This document shows, one piece after another, positions 23,004-31,610 of a DNA stretch of 64,000 bases. The stretch comes from Macrocystis pyrifera. Taxonomy: Eukaryota > Sar > Phaeophyceae > Laminariales > Laminariaceae. The notes beneath the pieces were generated by a model. That model was not told the DNA's origin. It worked only from the letters and a program-made list of their open reading frames with translations, and ran no database searches. Every line of letters begins with the position of its first letter. The stretch's first letter is position 1. The position numbers were made by a program, and so were the translations under genes. Location of the stretch: assembly GCA_031763025.1 (NCBI GenBank), contig JASSKH010000026.1:5888429-5952428 (forward strand), written 5' to 3'.

Positions 23004-24119
23004 ACCGTGCATGTAAAACACGCCTCTCACTGCGGGAGCTAGACAGCCAGGGTACCGTTTTTTGTTGGGTTTTTTGGCGGTCACACGGCTAGCGGTCTAG
23101 TTAGATCATTTTTGTGCGGGGAGAACCTTCCCTCCGCACAAGGGACATTATCGTATCACGTAGTGTGTATAAGGTAAGGCACCCACGACGCAGATACATA
23201 GTAACCCCACTGCTGTGTCTGGAACTGGCCACACCAGAAATTGAATCAATTCATTGGCGCTGTCATCCATAAAAAAGAAAAAACCGCCTCAGAAGCGGTT
23301 CTTAGTAGGATGCAGCTCACCCTTCATGCGACTCGCCGGACACCTCACGGCGCTTCGCGCTTGGTGCAAGCAATGTTTGCCTGGTCGGTGAAAAGCCGAC
23401 GTGCTCCGTCCCGGCATTATTGCAGGGGTGCGAGGGTCTATGGTCATACGACTACGATCATGCATGATAATGAGTACACCCCCCCCCCCCCTCCCGCCCC
23501 GTGTATGTCTTTCTTCATTTTTGCTTTTGCGGGAGCGATCGGCGGCATCCGCAGCATTTGTGTTATTGTTTTATTTACCCAGGCGCTCATATTTATATTT
23601 CTCGAATCGGGGGAGGCCGCCACCTCTGACTCCCCTCGCCCCGGGCTTCCCTCGCCCCTGCCTCTGCCTCCACCGAAACAATACCCCCCCCCCCCCCCCC
23701 CCCCTCCCCATGGTCATATACGGCTACGGCCATGGATGGCATGAGCACCCCCCCCCCCCCGTTCTGAAAACACGCCTGAACACGACCACGAAAACTTCCA
23801 GGGAAGCGCCCAAGAGGCAGCTGGAGACCCAGCGCCAGGAGGAGCAGCGACGTCGTCAACAGCTCAGGCCGGCACCGGCACTAGCAGACGTCGGCCGAAG
23901 ATAGTCTGGGCGTCCATCGTAGCGGCAGTGGTTGCGGTGGCGGCCGTGGTGTGGGGCTTCGTGGACCGCGGCAGCCGCCGTCGGGCTGCGGGTCCCACGG
24001 CGGGCCAGGGCGGAGAAGAAACGTCCCCTTGGAGGGGCTTGGTTGGGAGCGATGGGGGGGAAAGCCGGCGCGTTAACTCCCAGTACGAGAGTATCTCGGA
24101 CGTTTCACCGAGGGTCTAA
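11031..24119 (+). CDS. Ectonucleoside triphosphate diphosphohydrolase (GDA1/CD39 apyrase), spliced; frame broken in exon 4
   Basis: Nine exons (11031-11189, 12117-12350, 13002-13160, 14103-14300, 14638-14791, 15522-15661, 20542-20803, 22471-22591, about 23821-24119) encode about 570 residues. All apyrase conserved regions are present in order: DAGSSGSR; KATAGMR; EGIYGWAAVN; TLDLGGASTQISF; and WALGSILYEINALPW. Family enzymes hydrolyse nucleoside tri- and diphosphates with a divalent cation, usually facing the extracellular or Golgi lumen side. A C-terminal helix (KIVWASIVAAVVAVAAVVWG) followed by RGSRRR indicates a membrane anchor with a short cytoplasmic tail. Junction phases agree except for one extra G in exon 4 (14237-14239). 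As written, this shifts the frame and stops at 14767-14769. Introns are loaded with poly(C) repeats, and intron 6 contains a LINE. The N-terminal exon is missing from this model. Confidence 0.9.
11243..11418 (-). mobile_element. LINE 3'-end fragment with poly(C) tail
   Basis: A G-run and GGTACTTGCTTGTTGTTTGC lead into GAGACGGAGCACCGTTCCTG and GGGCGCTCATTACG. These match the 3' end of the LINE at 15689-18205 on the same strand. It lies in apyrase intron 1. Confidence 0.8.
11774..11969 (+). mobile_element. Two tandem LINE 3'-end fragments with poly(C)
   Basis: CGTCTCGAAAAGGAGGCGTG up to AACAAATGAGGACGCCCCCC, then CGTCTCGAAAGGGGTTCGTG up to GCAAATGAGTACCCTCCCCC. They are successive 5'-truncated copies of the LINE 3' tail in apyrase intron 1. 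Confidence 0.75.
12117..12350 (+). CDS. Apyrase exon 2 (ACR2)
   Basis: The acceptor is GAGCAG; a start three bases earlier at 12114 would add one Gln. The donor is GAG before GTGGGT. Encodes DIPKALAPLVDFAKDIL and YLKATAGMRQLSYNDRE (ACR2), ending VISGEE, which joins EGIYGW of the next exon. Confidence 0.92.
12905..12976 (+). mobile_element. Poly(C)-tailed SINE-like fragment
   Basis: GCGAGGGTCTATAGTCATAC, ACGGCCATGCATGACCTGAG, then CACCCCCCCCCC. It ends 26 bases before apyrase exon 3. A separate C-run lies at 12487-12500 in the same intron. Confidence 0.75.
13002..13160 (+). CDS. Apyrase exon 3 (ACR3 and ACR4)
   Basis: Acceptor ATGAGGCAG, donor CAG before GTTGGT, 53 codons, phase 0. Carries EGIYGWAAVNFL (catalytic Glu of ACR3) and GTLDLGGASTQISFF (ACR4). 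Confidence 0.93.
13161..14102. other. Apyrase intron 3
   Basis: 942 bp. I see no repeat of the families named elsewhere, only CT/CTG-rich and T-rich stretches. Confidence 0.5.
14103..14300 (+). CDS. Apyrase exon 4 with single-base frameshift
   Basis: The acceptor is TTTTGTCCCCAG and the donor is GTGAGTG. The first part reads DILANLFKLQIGGQKHW and VYTHSFLQFGLNSARLRM. After VAEEAV the frame must change by one base to read AAAAPSANNASSSSSSFSEE and to meet exon 5 in the correct phase. One G too many in GTGGGAGG (14235-14242) explains it. Either it is a sequencing or assembly error in a GGC-rich run, or the allele is broken. Confidence 0.85.
14638..14791 (+). CDS. Apyrase exon 5
   Basis: Acceptor CTTCACCACAG, donor CAG before GTGCGA; starts with one base completing a codon, ends phase 0. 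Encodes EASSSKVAPLVVVDACMPKG and KEYLIVPSGGGADFDACGKQ. The family's conserved Cys region (PC-x-P-x-G-like DACMPKGF) is recognisable. Confidence 0.87.
15242..15334. mobile_element. MITE-like inverted repeat in apyrase intron 5
   Basis: The left arm AACCCTTATAGTACCGCAGT...TTTTGGGGACAAA mirrors the right arm TTTGTCCCCAAATCGGGACT...AAAGGGGTT. The arms are about 38 bp with a few mismatches around a short spacer. Confidence 0.75.
15522..15661 (+). CDS. Apyrase exon 6
   Basis: Acceptor CGGCTCACAG, donor GTGGGT, ends phase 2. Encodes TAKLLEAKSPADNFCQF and CSLLGTYQPELPKGREF up to FYGFAG. Its last two bases join the G of exon 7 to give FYGFAGYYKLW, the usual SFYYT-like region. Confidence 0.88.
15689..18205 (-). 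mobile_element. LINE (non-LTR retrotransposon) copy 1, 5' truncated, poly(C) tail
   Basis: Inserted antisense in apyrase intron 6. On the minus strand a reverse transcriptase frame is followed by a C-terminal CPCG...H...C zinc-binding segment, then AACAAATGAGTACG and a 24-base poly(C) at 15689-15712. The 5' end is truncated and abuts another G-run at 18206-18213. A second copy lies at 46930-49222. The frame is interrupted by an extra TA near 17138, a TAG near 16874 and others. Confidence 0.9.
16052..18072 (-). pseudogene. LINE reverse transcriptase (broken ORF2)
   Basis: The piece 18072-17125 has RT motifs in order: ENRKAAGADQI, NYRGITLLSTVGK, QAGFRPNRSCVDHVY, FFLDVQKAYDTVW (first catalytic Asp) and GVAQGCTLSPNLF. 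The frame then breaks where an extra TA sits in the KIYIND box. It resumes with GLIFADDVMGISETPEG (the catalytic DD pair) to 16874, where a TAG follows WGEDE. The last piece, 16837-16052, is the C-terminal RT-associated region (AAKKILRCSSTTSNKVLRAE). The opposite strand frames are shadows. Confidence 0.85.
18621..18932. mobile_element. Foldback element with long inverted arms
   Basis: The left arm GGTAGCCCGGGTTTG...GCCTCCGGCGG...TGATGAGATACCC...CTCCATATTTGGAG-type sequence is mirrored on the right, ending CCTGGGTTAGCTACC. The arms are about 135 bp with moderate identity around a 45-bp spacer. It lies in intron 6. The family is not identified. Confidence 0.7.
19508..19890 (-). mobile_element. 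Poly(C)-tailed SINE-like element, near full length
   Basis: Read on the minus strand it starts with a hairpin GTGCGGGGAGAACC/CTCCGCAC. It continues through ATCGTATCACGTAGTGTGTA, GTGGCCACACCAGAAG, TTCTTAGTGGGATCC, GGTGCAAGCAATGTCTGCC, the GGTCGG...CCGACG hairpin and ACTACGGCCATGCATGATAC, and ends in a C-run. The copy at 23110-23493 matches along its whole length, so these two define an element of about 385 bp. No tRNA A/B boxes are evident. Confidence 0.82.
20037..20110 (-). mobile_element. LINE 3'-end fragment
   Basis: GGGGGGTAAACATTCGTTGT, CATTTGACCATTAATCACG and TACGGAGCATCGG are a diverged copy of the LINE tail. Confidence 0.55.
20542..20803 (+). CDS. Apyrase exon 7
   Basis: Acceptor CCCCTGATAG, donor AAG before GTGCGA, 1 base plus 87 codons. 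Encodes YYKLWQFLDLP, KNVKYLPKYCFMSSYITTLL and FPTDEDITFVDEVQGYK. It is separated from exon 6 by a 4.9-kb intron with a LINE and a foldback element. Confidence 0.9.
20877..20965 (+). mobile_element. Poly(C)-tailed SINE-like fragment
   Basis: CCGTCCCGGCATTGTAGGGA, GAGGGTCTACGGTCATACGA and CATGACATGAGTACACCCGC, then a long C-run. A partial second 3' tip (CGACATGAGTGCACTCC plus C-runs) follows at 20969-21012. It lies in apyrase intron 7. Confidence 0.8.
21215..21317. mobile_element. 103-bp MITE (TACGGGGG family), copy a
   Basis: The ends TACGGGGGACCATAGTAAAT and ATTTACTATGGCCCCCCGTA are inverted repeats. The interior CCTATTTTTACTAACAA is shared with copies at 31611 and 40484. Confidence 0.85.
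21882..21910. repeat. Poly(T) run
   Basis: About 29 consecutive T. It reads as poly-Lys in a long antisense frame. Confidence 0.9.
22257..22372. repeat. Tandem duplication of about 65 bp
   Basis: TTTTTGCGTCCCCTTGTCTG...GGGGCACGGTGC is followed by TTTTTGCGTCCCCTTGTTCG...GGGGGCACGGCGC. It lies in apyrase intron 7, just before exon 8. Confidence 0.8.
22471..22591 (+). CDS. Apyrase exon 8 (ACR5 region)
   Basis: Acceptor GCGTCCAAG, donor CTGA before GTAATT, ends phase 1. Encodes VDWALGSILYEINALPWSYV, the conserved WALG motif near the end of the catalytic domain, then a Pro/Ala-rich linker. Confidence 0.85.
22968..23003 (+). repeat. Poly(C) run of 36
   Basis: The longest homopolymer in the window, in apyrase intron 8. 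The sequence before it (GGGAACCCCCATAGAATCCC) is not the known SINE or LINE end, so its source is unclear. Confidence 0.9.
23110..23493 (+). mobile_element. Poly(C)-tailed SINE-like element, near full length
   Basis: Starts TTTTTGTGCGGGGAGAACC...CTCCGCAC. It continues through GTATCACGTAGTGTGTATAA, GGCCACACCAGAAATTGAA, AAGCGGTTCTTAGTAGGATG, GGTGCAAGCAATGTTTGCC and ACTACGATCATGCATGATA, and ends ATGAGTACACCCCCCCCCCC. It matches 19508-19890 reversed. It lies in apyrase intron 8. Confidence 0.85.
23700..23760 (+). mobile_element. Poly(C)-tailed SINE-like fragment next to apyrase exon 9
   Basis: ATGGTCATATACGGCTACGG and CATGGATGGCATGAGCACC, then a C-run to 23760. Another C-run precedes it (23684-23704). 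Its AG at 23744-23745 is in phase with exon 8. Confidence 0.75.
23821..24119 (+). CDS. Apyrase exon 9 (C-terminal transmembrane anchor)
   Basis: The frame carries GDPAPGGAATSS, TSRRRPKIVWASIVAAVV, a hydrophobic helix, a basic RGSRRR flank, and ends ISDVSPRV with TAA at 24117-24119. The exact acceptor is uncertain: AG at 23819-23820 (GAGGCAG), 23813-23814, or 23744-23745 all keep phase with exon 8. The last lies inside a poly(C) SINE fragment. Confidence 0.72.
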
Positions 24120-24880
24120 GTTTCTCTTTTGTGGAGGGGGGGCGGCGGGGGGGGGGGGGGAGGAGCATAGTATATGTTTAGCGTTACGAAAGGAGAAGGA
24201 GGAGGGGAAGGAGGAGGAGTGTTTAGCGTCAGGAAAAGGAAGAAGCAGTTTTGTGCCTGTGCGTTTGTGTGTTGTATCTGGTATGCTGTTACAGCGTTTT
24301 CTGTTGGGCTTGCCCGCGAAAACTTTGATAGTGTTGTAGAGTTTGTTGTGAGTTTGCGATGAAATTGGCTTTAGTCTAGAGGGGTTGACTTGACTCCGGT
24401 CTTCCGCCGCAGAAGAGGTGGTCTCTGAGCGCCTTGCATTCGTGGCCTCGTGGTTTTGCACGTGATTTTTTGTTTTTGTTTTTTTGAAGCTTCGGCTGTA
24501 CTAAGTACTAACCTTCGGTGGCTTGACACACGACCAAGCATTCCAGGAAAGCCGAGCCTTTGTCAAGTCGGTGGAGAGAGGACAAAGGCTTGATACTGTA
24601 GTAGACTGGACGGAGGAATTAGGGTGGACAGGTCGCGAGCGAGGAAGTTGGGGGCGTGTTTTCTGGTTGCTTGGTGCGCACTGCGCACGATAGGCAGTGA
24701 AGACTGCGGGGCCAAACGTTCGACAGAGCCAGTTGTAGAGGGGGGGGGGGGGGGGTGACTGAACTGCGGCCGATTAGCGAGGATCGGCCCGAATCCTTGT
24801 AGAGTAGTAGTAGTATTATTGATCCGAGAACATTGATGGTATTCGCAGTACACCTGCGTGCTTTCTCTCCTCTTCCCTTC
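24120..24880. other. Downstream of the apyrase gene
   Basis: Likely 3' untranslated and intergenic sequence with GGAGGAGG-rich stretches and a G-run at 24738-24754. No gene is recognised. Confidence 0.4.
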
Positions 24881-24892
24881 GCCTTTCAGTGC

Positions 24893-25320
24893 CGGCGAGC
24901 GCTATCAAAGATAGAACTGGGCTTGCTGGCGTAGTTGTTGTGCAATGTTAGTCGTCGACGGAAGGTGGCACAGTAGTAGGACGCAAGGCGAGGGTGCGGG
25001 AAATCAAGCGACTTGTCACGGTCACGAGATTGATTGGCACATGAAGACAAAAGTATTGGCTTAACTTTTGTGCGCCGGCTACGGCGGAAGCCGGCAAGCC
25101 GCAAGACTACAAGACGATTTTGGGCTTGCTGGTATTGTTGTCGCACGAACGGGGTAGCAGTCGATGCAAGCTGGCAAAAGGACGCGAAGGCGGGTGCGGA
25201 AAATCAAACAACCTATCACGGTCACCGGCGGCACCAAATATTGGCACGTGAAGAAAAAGAGAGCGGCCTAACTTATTTTAGCGCTGGCTACCGCCGAATC
25301 TGGCCGGCCGGACTACGCGT
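24893..25320. repeat. Tandem duplication, period about 200 bp
   Basis: Two diverged units share GGGCTTGCTGG, GGACGCRARGCG, GTGCGGRAAATCAARC and TATTGGC or ATTGGCACRTGAAGA. One starts near 24910 and the other near 25115. Confidence 0.75.
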
Positions 25321-25629
25321 ACGTACCGCGAGGCGGCTCTGGGTTGTTCGTTAAGGAAGAAAGACCTGGTAGAAATACGTATTAGTGGTCAATGTGAGTG
25401 TTCTGGCTCGCGGTGCAACGTTGCTTCCAGTCAAGTAGCTATCACCCGTCCGAGTAGCAGAGGTGTTGATCGTAGAAACCGGAATTAACTGCTCCGCACG
25501 TATATTTATGTGATGGTACGAATACAGTACTCAGCACTCTCCCTTAGATTTCCACTCCCGTTTGGACCGGCCAAAATTAGATTTACGGCGTACGATAGTA
25601 AGCACCAGCCTGATCGTAAATATTACCCT

Positions 25630-25900
25630 GGTAGGGGAGACTGGGAGGTTCTGCGGAACACACCGAAAAGTCCCTTGTGTTTACGATGATACTACGGTGG
25701 TAGTGGCGGTATGATCGGAAATGTAAGGGAGACTGTAGACCGTTTCGCGGAACACCCCAAAATACCCTACTACTATTTACGATCAGATTGATCGAAATTG
25801 TAACGGAAAGTCCGTTATATTTACGAACACACTGACCGACTTAGTAAGGGAGATTGGGACGTTTTGTGGGTCACTAAAAAACCCCTTTTTATTTTGCGAT
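25630..25900. repeat. Diverged tandem array
   Basis: The units share GTARGGGAGACTGKGAC and TTTCGCGGAACACCCCAAAA, then TATTTACGATCA. Three units are seen, with periods of about 80-110 bp. Confidence 0.65.
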
Positions 25901-26053
25901 AAGAATAGTAGTAAAGTAGCCTCCCACCCTCATATGACGGCGGCAACCGAGACCAGCCGGCGGCGGTGGTGCTCTTGGAGAAAGTATCCCGTCCATTTCG
26001 GGCAACCTCCACTCCTCCGAGCTATTTGTAGTGTTATTCACGCTCATGCTAAG

Positions 26054-26345
26054 CCGGCGTCCCCGGTGGCTTGGTAGGTGGTCCGCGTGCTTACTAGGAT
26101 CAATTTCGCGAGTTCGGGTCTCGCTGAGTGAATGCTCACAGGGATTTTTTCGTGCATAAAATTGATTAGCGGAAAGCGCGAGAGCTTGAGTTAGCAACAC
26201 TCGATGAAAAGCGACGAGCAGTGAGAATGCTGGACCCTATGCGCGCTAAAAATGAAGGCACGTACCGGGGGGGAGAAGAGACGACACCCAGAAGATCACT
26301 GAGGGTAAAAAACCTCCCACGAGCTATGCTGGAAAGTAAGAGTGA
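26054..26345 (+). mobile_element. tRNA-derived SINE, copy 1
   Basis: The tRNA-like head GCCGGCGTCCCCGGTGGCTT-GGTAGGTGG has an A-box shape; GAGTTCGGGTCTCGC is a degenerate B box. The body CACTCGATGAAAAGCGACG to GGAAAGTAAGAGTGATGATG is shared with the copy at 28895-29229. Confidence 0.75.
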
Positions 26346-27250
26346 TGATGAACAAAAAAAAAATGTCGCTTGCGCCACCACCTCCCCCTCGAAAACCACC
26401 ACCACCACCACGAGCTGCAGCTCCACTAGTGCCACCGGTGCTGCTGCCCCCCCCCACGTCCGGCGCTATAGGGCGACGGGACCCGCACTGGCGTCAGCGA
26501 AGGGCGGCTTGCCAGGCGCGCTGCCGAACGGGACGGGCCCTCCTTCTACGGGCGCACCAAACCTTTTTGCCGCCCCGGGCCGCTCCAATCCTCGTCTCGA
26601 GAACCGCCATAGCCTTTTACTGCACCACCGCCACGACTACCACCAATCCAATCCCACATGTCTTAGATTTTGCAGCAGTAAACACAGCATTTTCACGATG
26701 GCTGGAGCCATGAAGTCACTGGACATCAACCAAGCGACTCTGATACTCACCAACCCGGTATCCCCCATGCGAAAGCACCGGAACGATTCCCTTCTGGGTT
26801 AGCCTTGATCCTGTTTCCGATAGGTTTCGCCCTATAGAAGGACTTTGGTGGCGATCCCAGACCGCGGAATCAGGTGTACGACTACAGAGACCGCTACTGC
26901 TGTCGAGGCGTTCGAAGCCGCTCTGTCTTGACATTGGTGCCCTCTTATCCTACCTCCGCTCGCCCGTCCGCCGTGGAAATTAAAAAAAAACGGGAGGGGG
27001 TCAGGAGGGTGGGTGGGAAAACAAATGCCCCCCCTGATGAAAGCCATGCAACGACACCTCACGGCTGATGATGACTTCGCGACGCCCCTAGCCCGGCCGA
27101 TAACACCAACATATATATATACCATTGTTCCTTCGGGTGTTGCAGACTTCCGACGAACGCGTCGCATCCCCCCCGTCAACGAGGGAATCGAAAGAGAAGG
27201 GGAACGGAAAGAACTGGAGAGCCTAGAAGTTAGATCCAGGCCATAAGACA
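26346..27250. other. Open but unassigned sequence
   Basis: The plus frames are open: 26342-26713 with MSLAPPPPPRKPPPPP, and 26221-26802 with GPALASAKGGLPGALPNG. A minus frame covers 26832-27251. Proline codon runs make the frames ambiguous, and no domain or clean exon pair was found. A coding exon is possible but unsupported. Confidence 0.25.
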
Positions 27251-27459
27251 CATGTCAGGGCAATATGCTCCTTGATGTGGACTTCACCCGCCCCAGCATG
27301 AAGACAAAACAACATAGCGACGATGAACAAAATAACACTGTGATGGACACGCACGCACAGCAGGCACGGGACGTCAGAATAAATGCCGGACACATGCGGC
27401 AGAATACGGACGCCAGTGAAGGTCACAGCCAGCACGATCGGATGCACGGGCATGTGGGT

Positions 27460-27600
27460 TTGCAACGAACAAATGTACAAGCAAACAAACGAGCAAACAA
27501 ACAACCAAAGCAAACATAGCGAACAACACAAACAAATAAATACTCAAACGAACGAACAAACGAACGAACGACATGCAACCAACGAAAAACAGGTAACAAG
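27460..27600. repeat. Low-complexity (ACAA/ACGA)n
   Basis: Degenerate ACAAACAAACGA repeats. All long frames across it are artefacts of the missing stop codons. Confidence 0.8.
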
Positions 27601-28840
27601 CCCGGAGGCAAGGCACAGACTCAGAGGGGCCTCATGGTTGTCGTCTCCCTTTAGCATGGATGGGAGGCATCGACAACGCTCTCCCAATAGGCACGACCCA
27701 ACCATTTTAGGCATCCACCCCGTCCAAAGAAGGAAACAAACGAGCATACATAATACGCAAAAAGAAAACGATACAAGCAAAGAACCAAAACAAAACGAAA
27801 ACAGGTAAAAGCCCCGTGGCCAAGGCATATAGACCTAGAGGGCCTGGTTGCCGTCTCCCTTTAGCATGGGAGGCAGCACAACAACCTCTCTCACAACGGC
27901 ACGTGAGGAATTACAACAAGTAGCATGTGGAAAATCCAGGTGACGGCTGTAATACCTGGGGTAAGGTTGTTACTCGTAAAGATGTACCAGCAGTGCTCGA
28001 CATGTCGTCGATGTATGTTGGACATACTGTACAGGTCGACTATGGGCTAAATTGACACACGACACGAAATTGGAACGTGGGAGTGTGGTGAGCATTCGTA
28101 AGCTTATTTTTTTTACCGATCCGCCGGAGGATAAAAAAAACAAAACATACATGCGGTACTATATAATACCAGGTAGGTATCATATTACCCACATTATGCC
28201 ACTATTAATACCACCCTACCCCAGGTGGTATATTTATAATAAAAAGAGCGGGTGTTGTATACACCAGGTATATACGTAAAAATATTTACAACAACATCGA
28301 CATTCTTGCGTGTGCCTACTATTATTGTACGTCATAATAAACGCATGTTGACTTCTTGCATGCGTGCACTTCATGTACAACAAAAAGTATTATTAATAGT
28401 ATGATATGGAGATGTGTGCTCCCTGCAGAAGAATGATACCTGGTATTCTCATTAAATAAAGGTTGCAGAAGCTCTCCTGCTCTCTCGTACTCGTTTGTTT
28501 GTGTACGTATAATAATTTGTCGGGAGTGCAGTCGCCGCGCGTACCGGTATGATCGAAGTCAGTCGCGAGCAAGAGCTACACTTACTTGCTTATCGCCCTT
28601 CCTTGTGTGCGACCGTGGTACCGAAACGATTCGAATATCATCACAGGTACCACAGGGACCGCCCGCAACATTGTTACAACTCAGTCAGACAGTCTTTTTT
28701 CAGCACTTCACCCACATAAAAAAGGGTAGAGCAACAAAAAACTAATCGGAGCGCCGTGATTACCGACAAGACGTGAAAAAAATATCCAAAATACTTCAGG
28801 ATTACTTGGTTTTAGAGACCCCCCTAGACAGTTGGGGGGG
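27601..28840. other. Non-coding repeat-rich segment
   Basis: A pair of short direct repeats (CCTTTAGCATGGGAGGCA type at 27650 and 27860) plus TA-bounded words: TACCAGGTA 28167, TATTAATA 28203 and 28391, TACCTGGTA 28437. No gene is seen. Confidence 0.4.
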
Positions 28841-28841
28841 G

Positions 28842-28880
28842 GGGGGTACTCGACATATCATCATGCATGGTCATTCGGGT
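28842..28880 (-). mobile_element. Poly(C)-SINE tip
   Basis: A G-run, then TACTCGACATATCATCATGC, the last bases of the family, immediately before a tRNA-derived SINE. Confidence 0.6.
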
Positions 28881-28894
28881 GACGCTGTCTTACC

Positions 28895-29229
28895 AGTTCG
28901 CCGGCGTCCCCGGTGGTTTGGTAGGTGGTCCGCGTGCCTATCAAGATCAATTTCGTGGGTTCAAGTCTCACCGAGTGCATGCTCGTAGGGACTTTTTCTT
29001 GCATAAAAAAAAGCGGAAAGCGCGAGAGCGTGAGTGTTGTTAATAGCTACACTCGATGAAAATCGACGAGCAGTGGGAATGAATGTTGAACCCTATGCGC
29101 GACAAAAAATAAAGGCACGTACCGGGGGGGAGAAGGGACGACACCTGTGACCACGGCTTGTCCAGAAGATCGCTCGCTGAGGGTAAAACCTCCTACGAGT
29201 GGGCTGGAAAGTAAAAGTAAGTGATGATA
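28895..29229 (+). mobile_element. tRNA-derived SINE, copy 2
   Basis: The head CCGGTGGTTTGGTAGGTGG and GGGTTCAAGTCTCACC fit Pol III A and B boxes. The body matches 26054-26345. The 3' end runs into TACCAGGTA at 29230. Confidence 0.78.
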
Positions 29230-30684
29230 TACCAGGTACAGTTTATACACACATACAGCAGCAGTGTAACTACGTACGGTACCAGGTATGTACGTGCCAT
29301 ATTATCCGTACGATTCCGATAGGATACGAAGGGGCGGAAGAGGCGGGAGAGAAGATCTGAAGAGTCAAAGCTTCAGGATTCTACAGAATAATAATGATGA
29401 CCATGCATGGGACCATGGGTTCGGCTTTTAATCTTTAATTTCCATCAAATCATAAATACTGCTAGTACCCTTTTTCTATTATTATTACTACTAGTAGATA
29501 GAGTACTGGTAAGTAACACACTATTAGTACTGCTTTTTTAACATATACTTTCTTCATACGGGGACTGGGGACAAATGCTCGAATCATCATCATCAATCAA
29601 TCTGATCAACCATTATAAATTATCGACACAACACTGACAACATCACACAACGGCACGCACCCTACTATACCCTACCTGTGAGCTCGCTCGCTCTTCAACT
29701 CCCGGCAGCACCAAGCCCGACGCGTACGGAAATAATAATAATAGTTGTGACCGAACAAGAGGGAGACACTTATTTGCACGACGAGTAGCAGCTGCTGCAC
29801 TAAAAACCAACGCGCATCTACATCACCATCTTCACCATCGTCATCATCCACATCATCATCGATCCTTGCGTACAGTCCGGGCGTCCTATCATCCTAATAG
29901 TGCCCATCGTGCGCTGGAATTTTTTCCAAAGTAGTAGAGATAGGGCTTCATTCGGAGCTATCATATGCTATTATAGCTGCAGCTGCGTCGCGTCAGATCA
30001 GAACTACAACCGGGAGCAGAAGAGGACAAGGGCTGGCCGAGCACAGCTAGCTAACTAAGGAGGACACCAGGTAAGTGAGCTCTTTGACTGCTGCACGTAT
30101 AATATGTGCAAGAAGAGCTGAGTAACTAACTGCTTGCAATGAACCTTATTATTATTGTGACGCAAACTTAAATTTCCGCGCAGACATACACACATACGTA
30201 TCATACATGTACCAGGCACAATCGTACGGTACCAGGTAGGTACTGCTGTGCCATGTATGTATGCATGCTTTTTCTCTCTGTGATGAGTGCGGTGCGTGCA
30301 TGCATGCATGCACGCGTATGTGTGATGATGTGGGCGAGACGACAACATTTTTTGGTTGTAGTACGTAGCGTATGGTGATAATGATAGAGATGGGGTGTTT
30401 CTGCTGTGTTGTTGGTGGATGTGGAGTGTCGACTCGATCGACTTGGTTGTTGCGCCGTATACTTGTACAGCAGTAGACACAACGGGCAACACGCAACAAG
30501 CATTTCCGACTTTTGACGCCGGCGAAAAACCAAGATCTGCCTGGAAATATATACCTGGTATATAGAAGAAGAACGAAACGAAGTGTTTTCTTTTTTTTCT
30601 TCGGGCTCGTTTCTTCGTGTTGTTTGCTGTGCCCCTCAATAATATACCAGAAACAAGACACTGCCACCAACGAAGAGCAGGCCG

Positions 30685-30724
<40 letters not shown>

Positions 30725-31190
30725 CTGTGGTCCTGCGCTCTGCTGTCCTGCCATCCGTCTGTCGTATACCATGACGATATGCCGCTTTAAAGTACCCGGT
30801 ACATCATACCTGGTATTAATTAATAATAGTACGAGGTAGCGAGGTAGAGTATTAGAGCCAGTAAAACAACAACAGCAGCTGCAGTTGCTGCTCGGTTTTT
30901 ATTTTTCGACTCCGTTCCGCTGCCGTGGTCGTTGCTGCGAGCGGTCGCCAACCGCGTCTTCCCAGTCTCTACCTGCTACGATCAGAAGTCGTTGATACTC
31001 AACTTCGAAAGCTTTGTTTTTGATACGTACTTTGGTTGTATGTACATGCGTCATTTTGAAGTAATTCGTGGGGTTCTTGTTGTTCCTGTAGTATATACCT
31101 ACTTGGTATTGTCGATAAAAATTCCACTTTTCTCTCGCTTGCTCCAATTAATCTCGGATCTCACTTACTTGTTATCGCGTCTGTTCATTC
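29230..31190. other. Repeat-rich intergenic or 5' region
   Basis: TACCWGGTA at 29230, 29280, 30230, 30552 and 30807; TACAGCAGTA at 30466; a (CTG)n run at 30685-30722. T/A-rich. A 5' untranslated exon of the gene starting at 31233 may lie here, because an acceptor (GGTTTTGGTTTCAG) ends at 31203. Confidence 0.4.
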
Positions 31191-31232
31191 GGTTTTGGTT
31201 TCAGGAAAGAACAAACCCCGAAACCTATAATA

Positions 31233-31377
31233 ATGATGATGGATAAAAAAAATAGTGGCGACGTGGAGCGTGCCCCGTTTTCTTCTGGCGCAACGAAAGG
31301 AACAACCGGCGGCGCTACCACCGCTTTCCCCTCGCCCGCGGGCGGCGTGGATGAGGTGAGAGGAAACGAGCTCTCAC
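31233..31377 (+). CDS. Candidate first coding exon (possibly of the four-helix membrane protein gene)
   Basis: The ATG at 31233 follows a TTTGGTTTCAG acceptor by about 30 bases. It reads MMMDKKNSGDVERAPFSSG, then ATKGTTGGATTAFPSPAGG. Two donors are possible: GTGAGA at 31356 (phase 0) or GTATGA at 31378 (phase 1). The latter is in phase with the candidate exon at 43601 and with the phase-1 chain downstream. GC-rich third positions support coding. The link across a 12-kb intron is inference only. Confidence 0.42.
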
Positions 31378-31610
31378 GTATGATACATAACATACGTACG
31401 TGTGGTTTGGATCTAATAATATCTACCAGTATGCTGTATGTTTTTTTTGTACGTACACACACCGTACGATAAAATATCTGGTATCTTTTGTTGTTCTCAC
31501 ATTAACTATCAAATCAAGGAGTCGGTGGTCACACAACAAAGAAAGATGCTGGAGCCTAGGAAGATCCGAAAAACCCAAAATAATAATCGAAATTCGGCTA
31601 AAATAAATAT

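Noticed and set aside
28895-28980. A functional tRNA gene
   Set aside because: The tRNA-like head is part of a repeat whose body is shared with 26054-26345, so it is a SINE.
30152-30772. A 206-codon minus frame with poly-Ser
   Set aside because: Poly-Ser comes from the (CTG)n repeat; the rest is AT-rich repeat sequence without codon bias.
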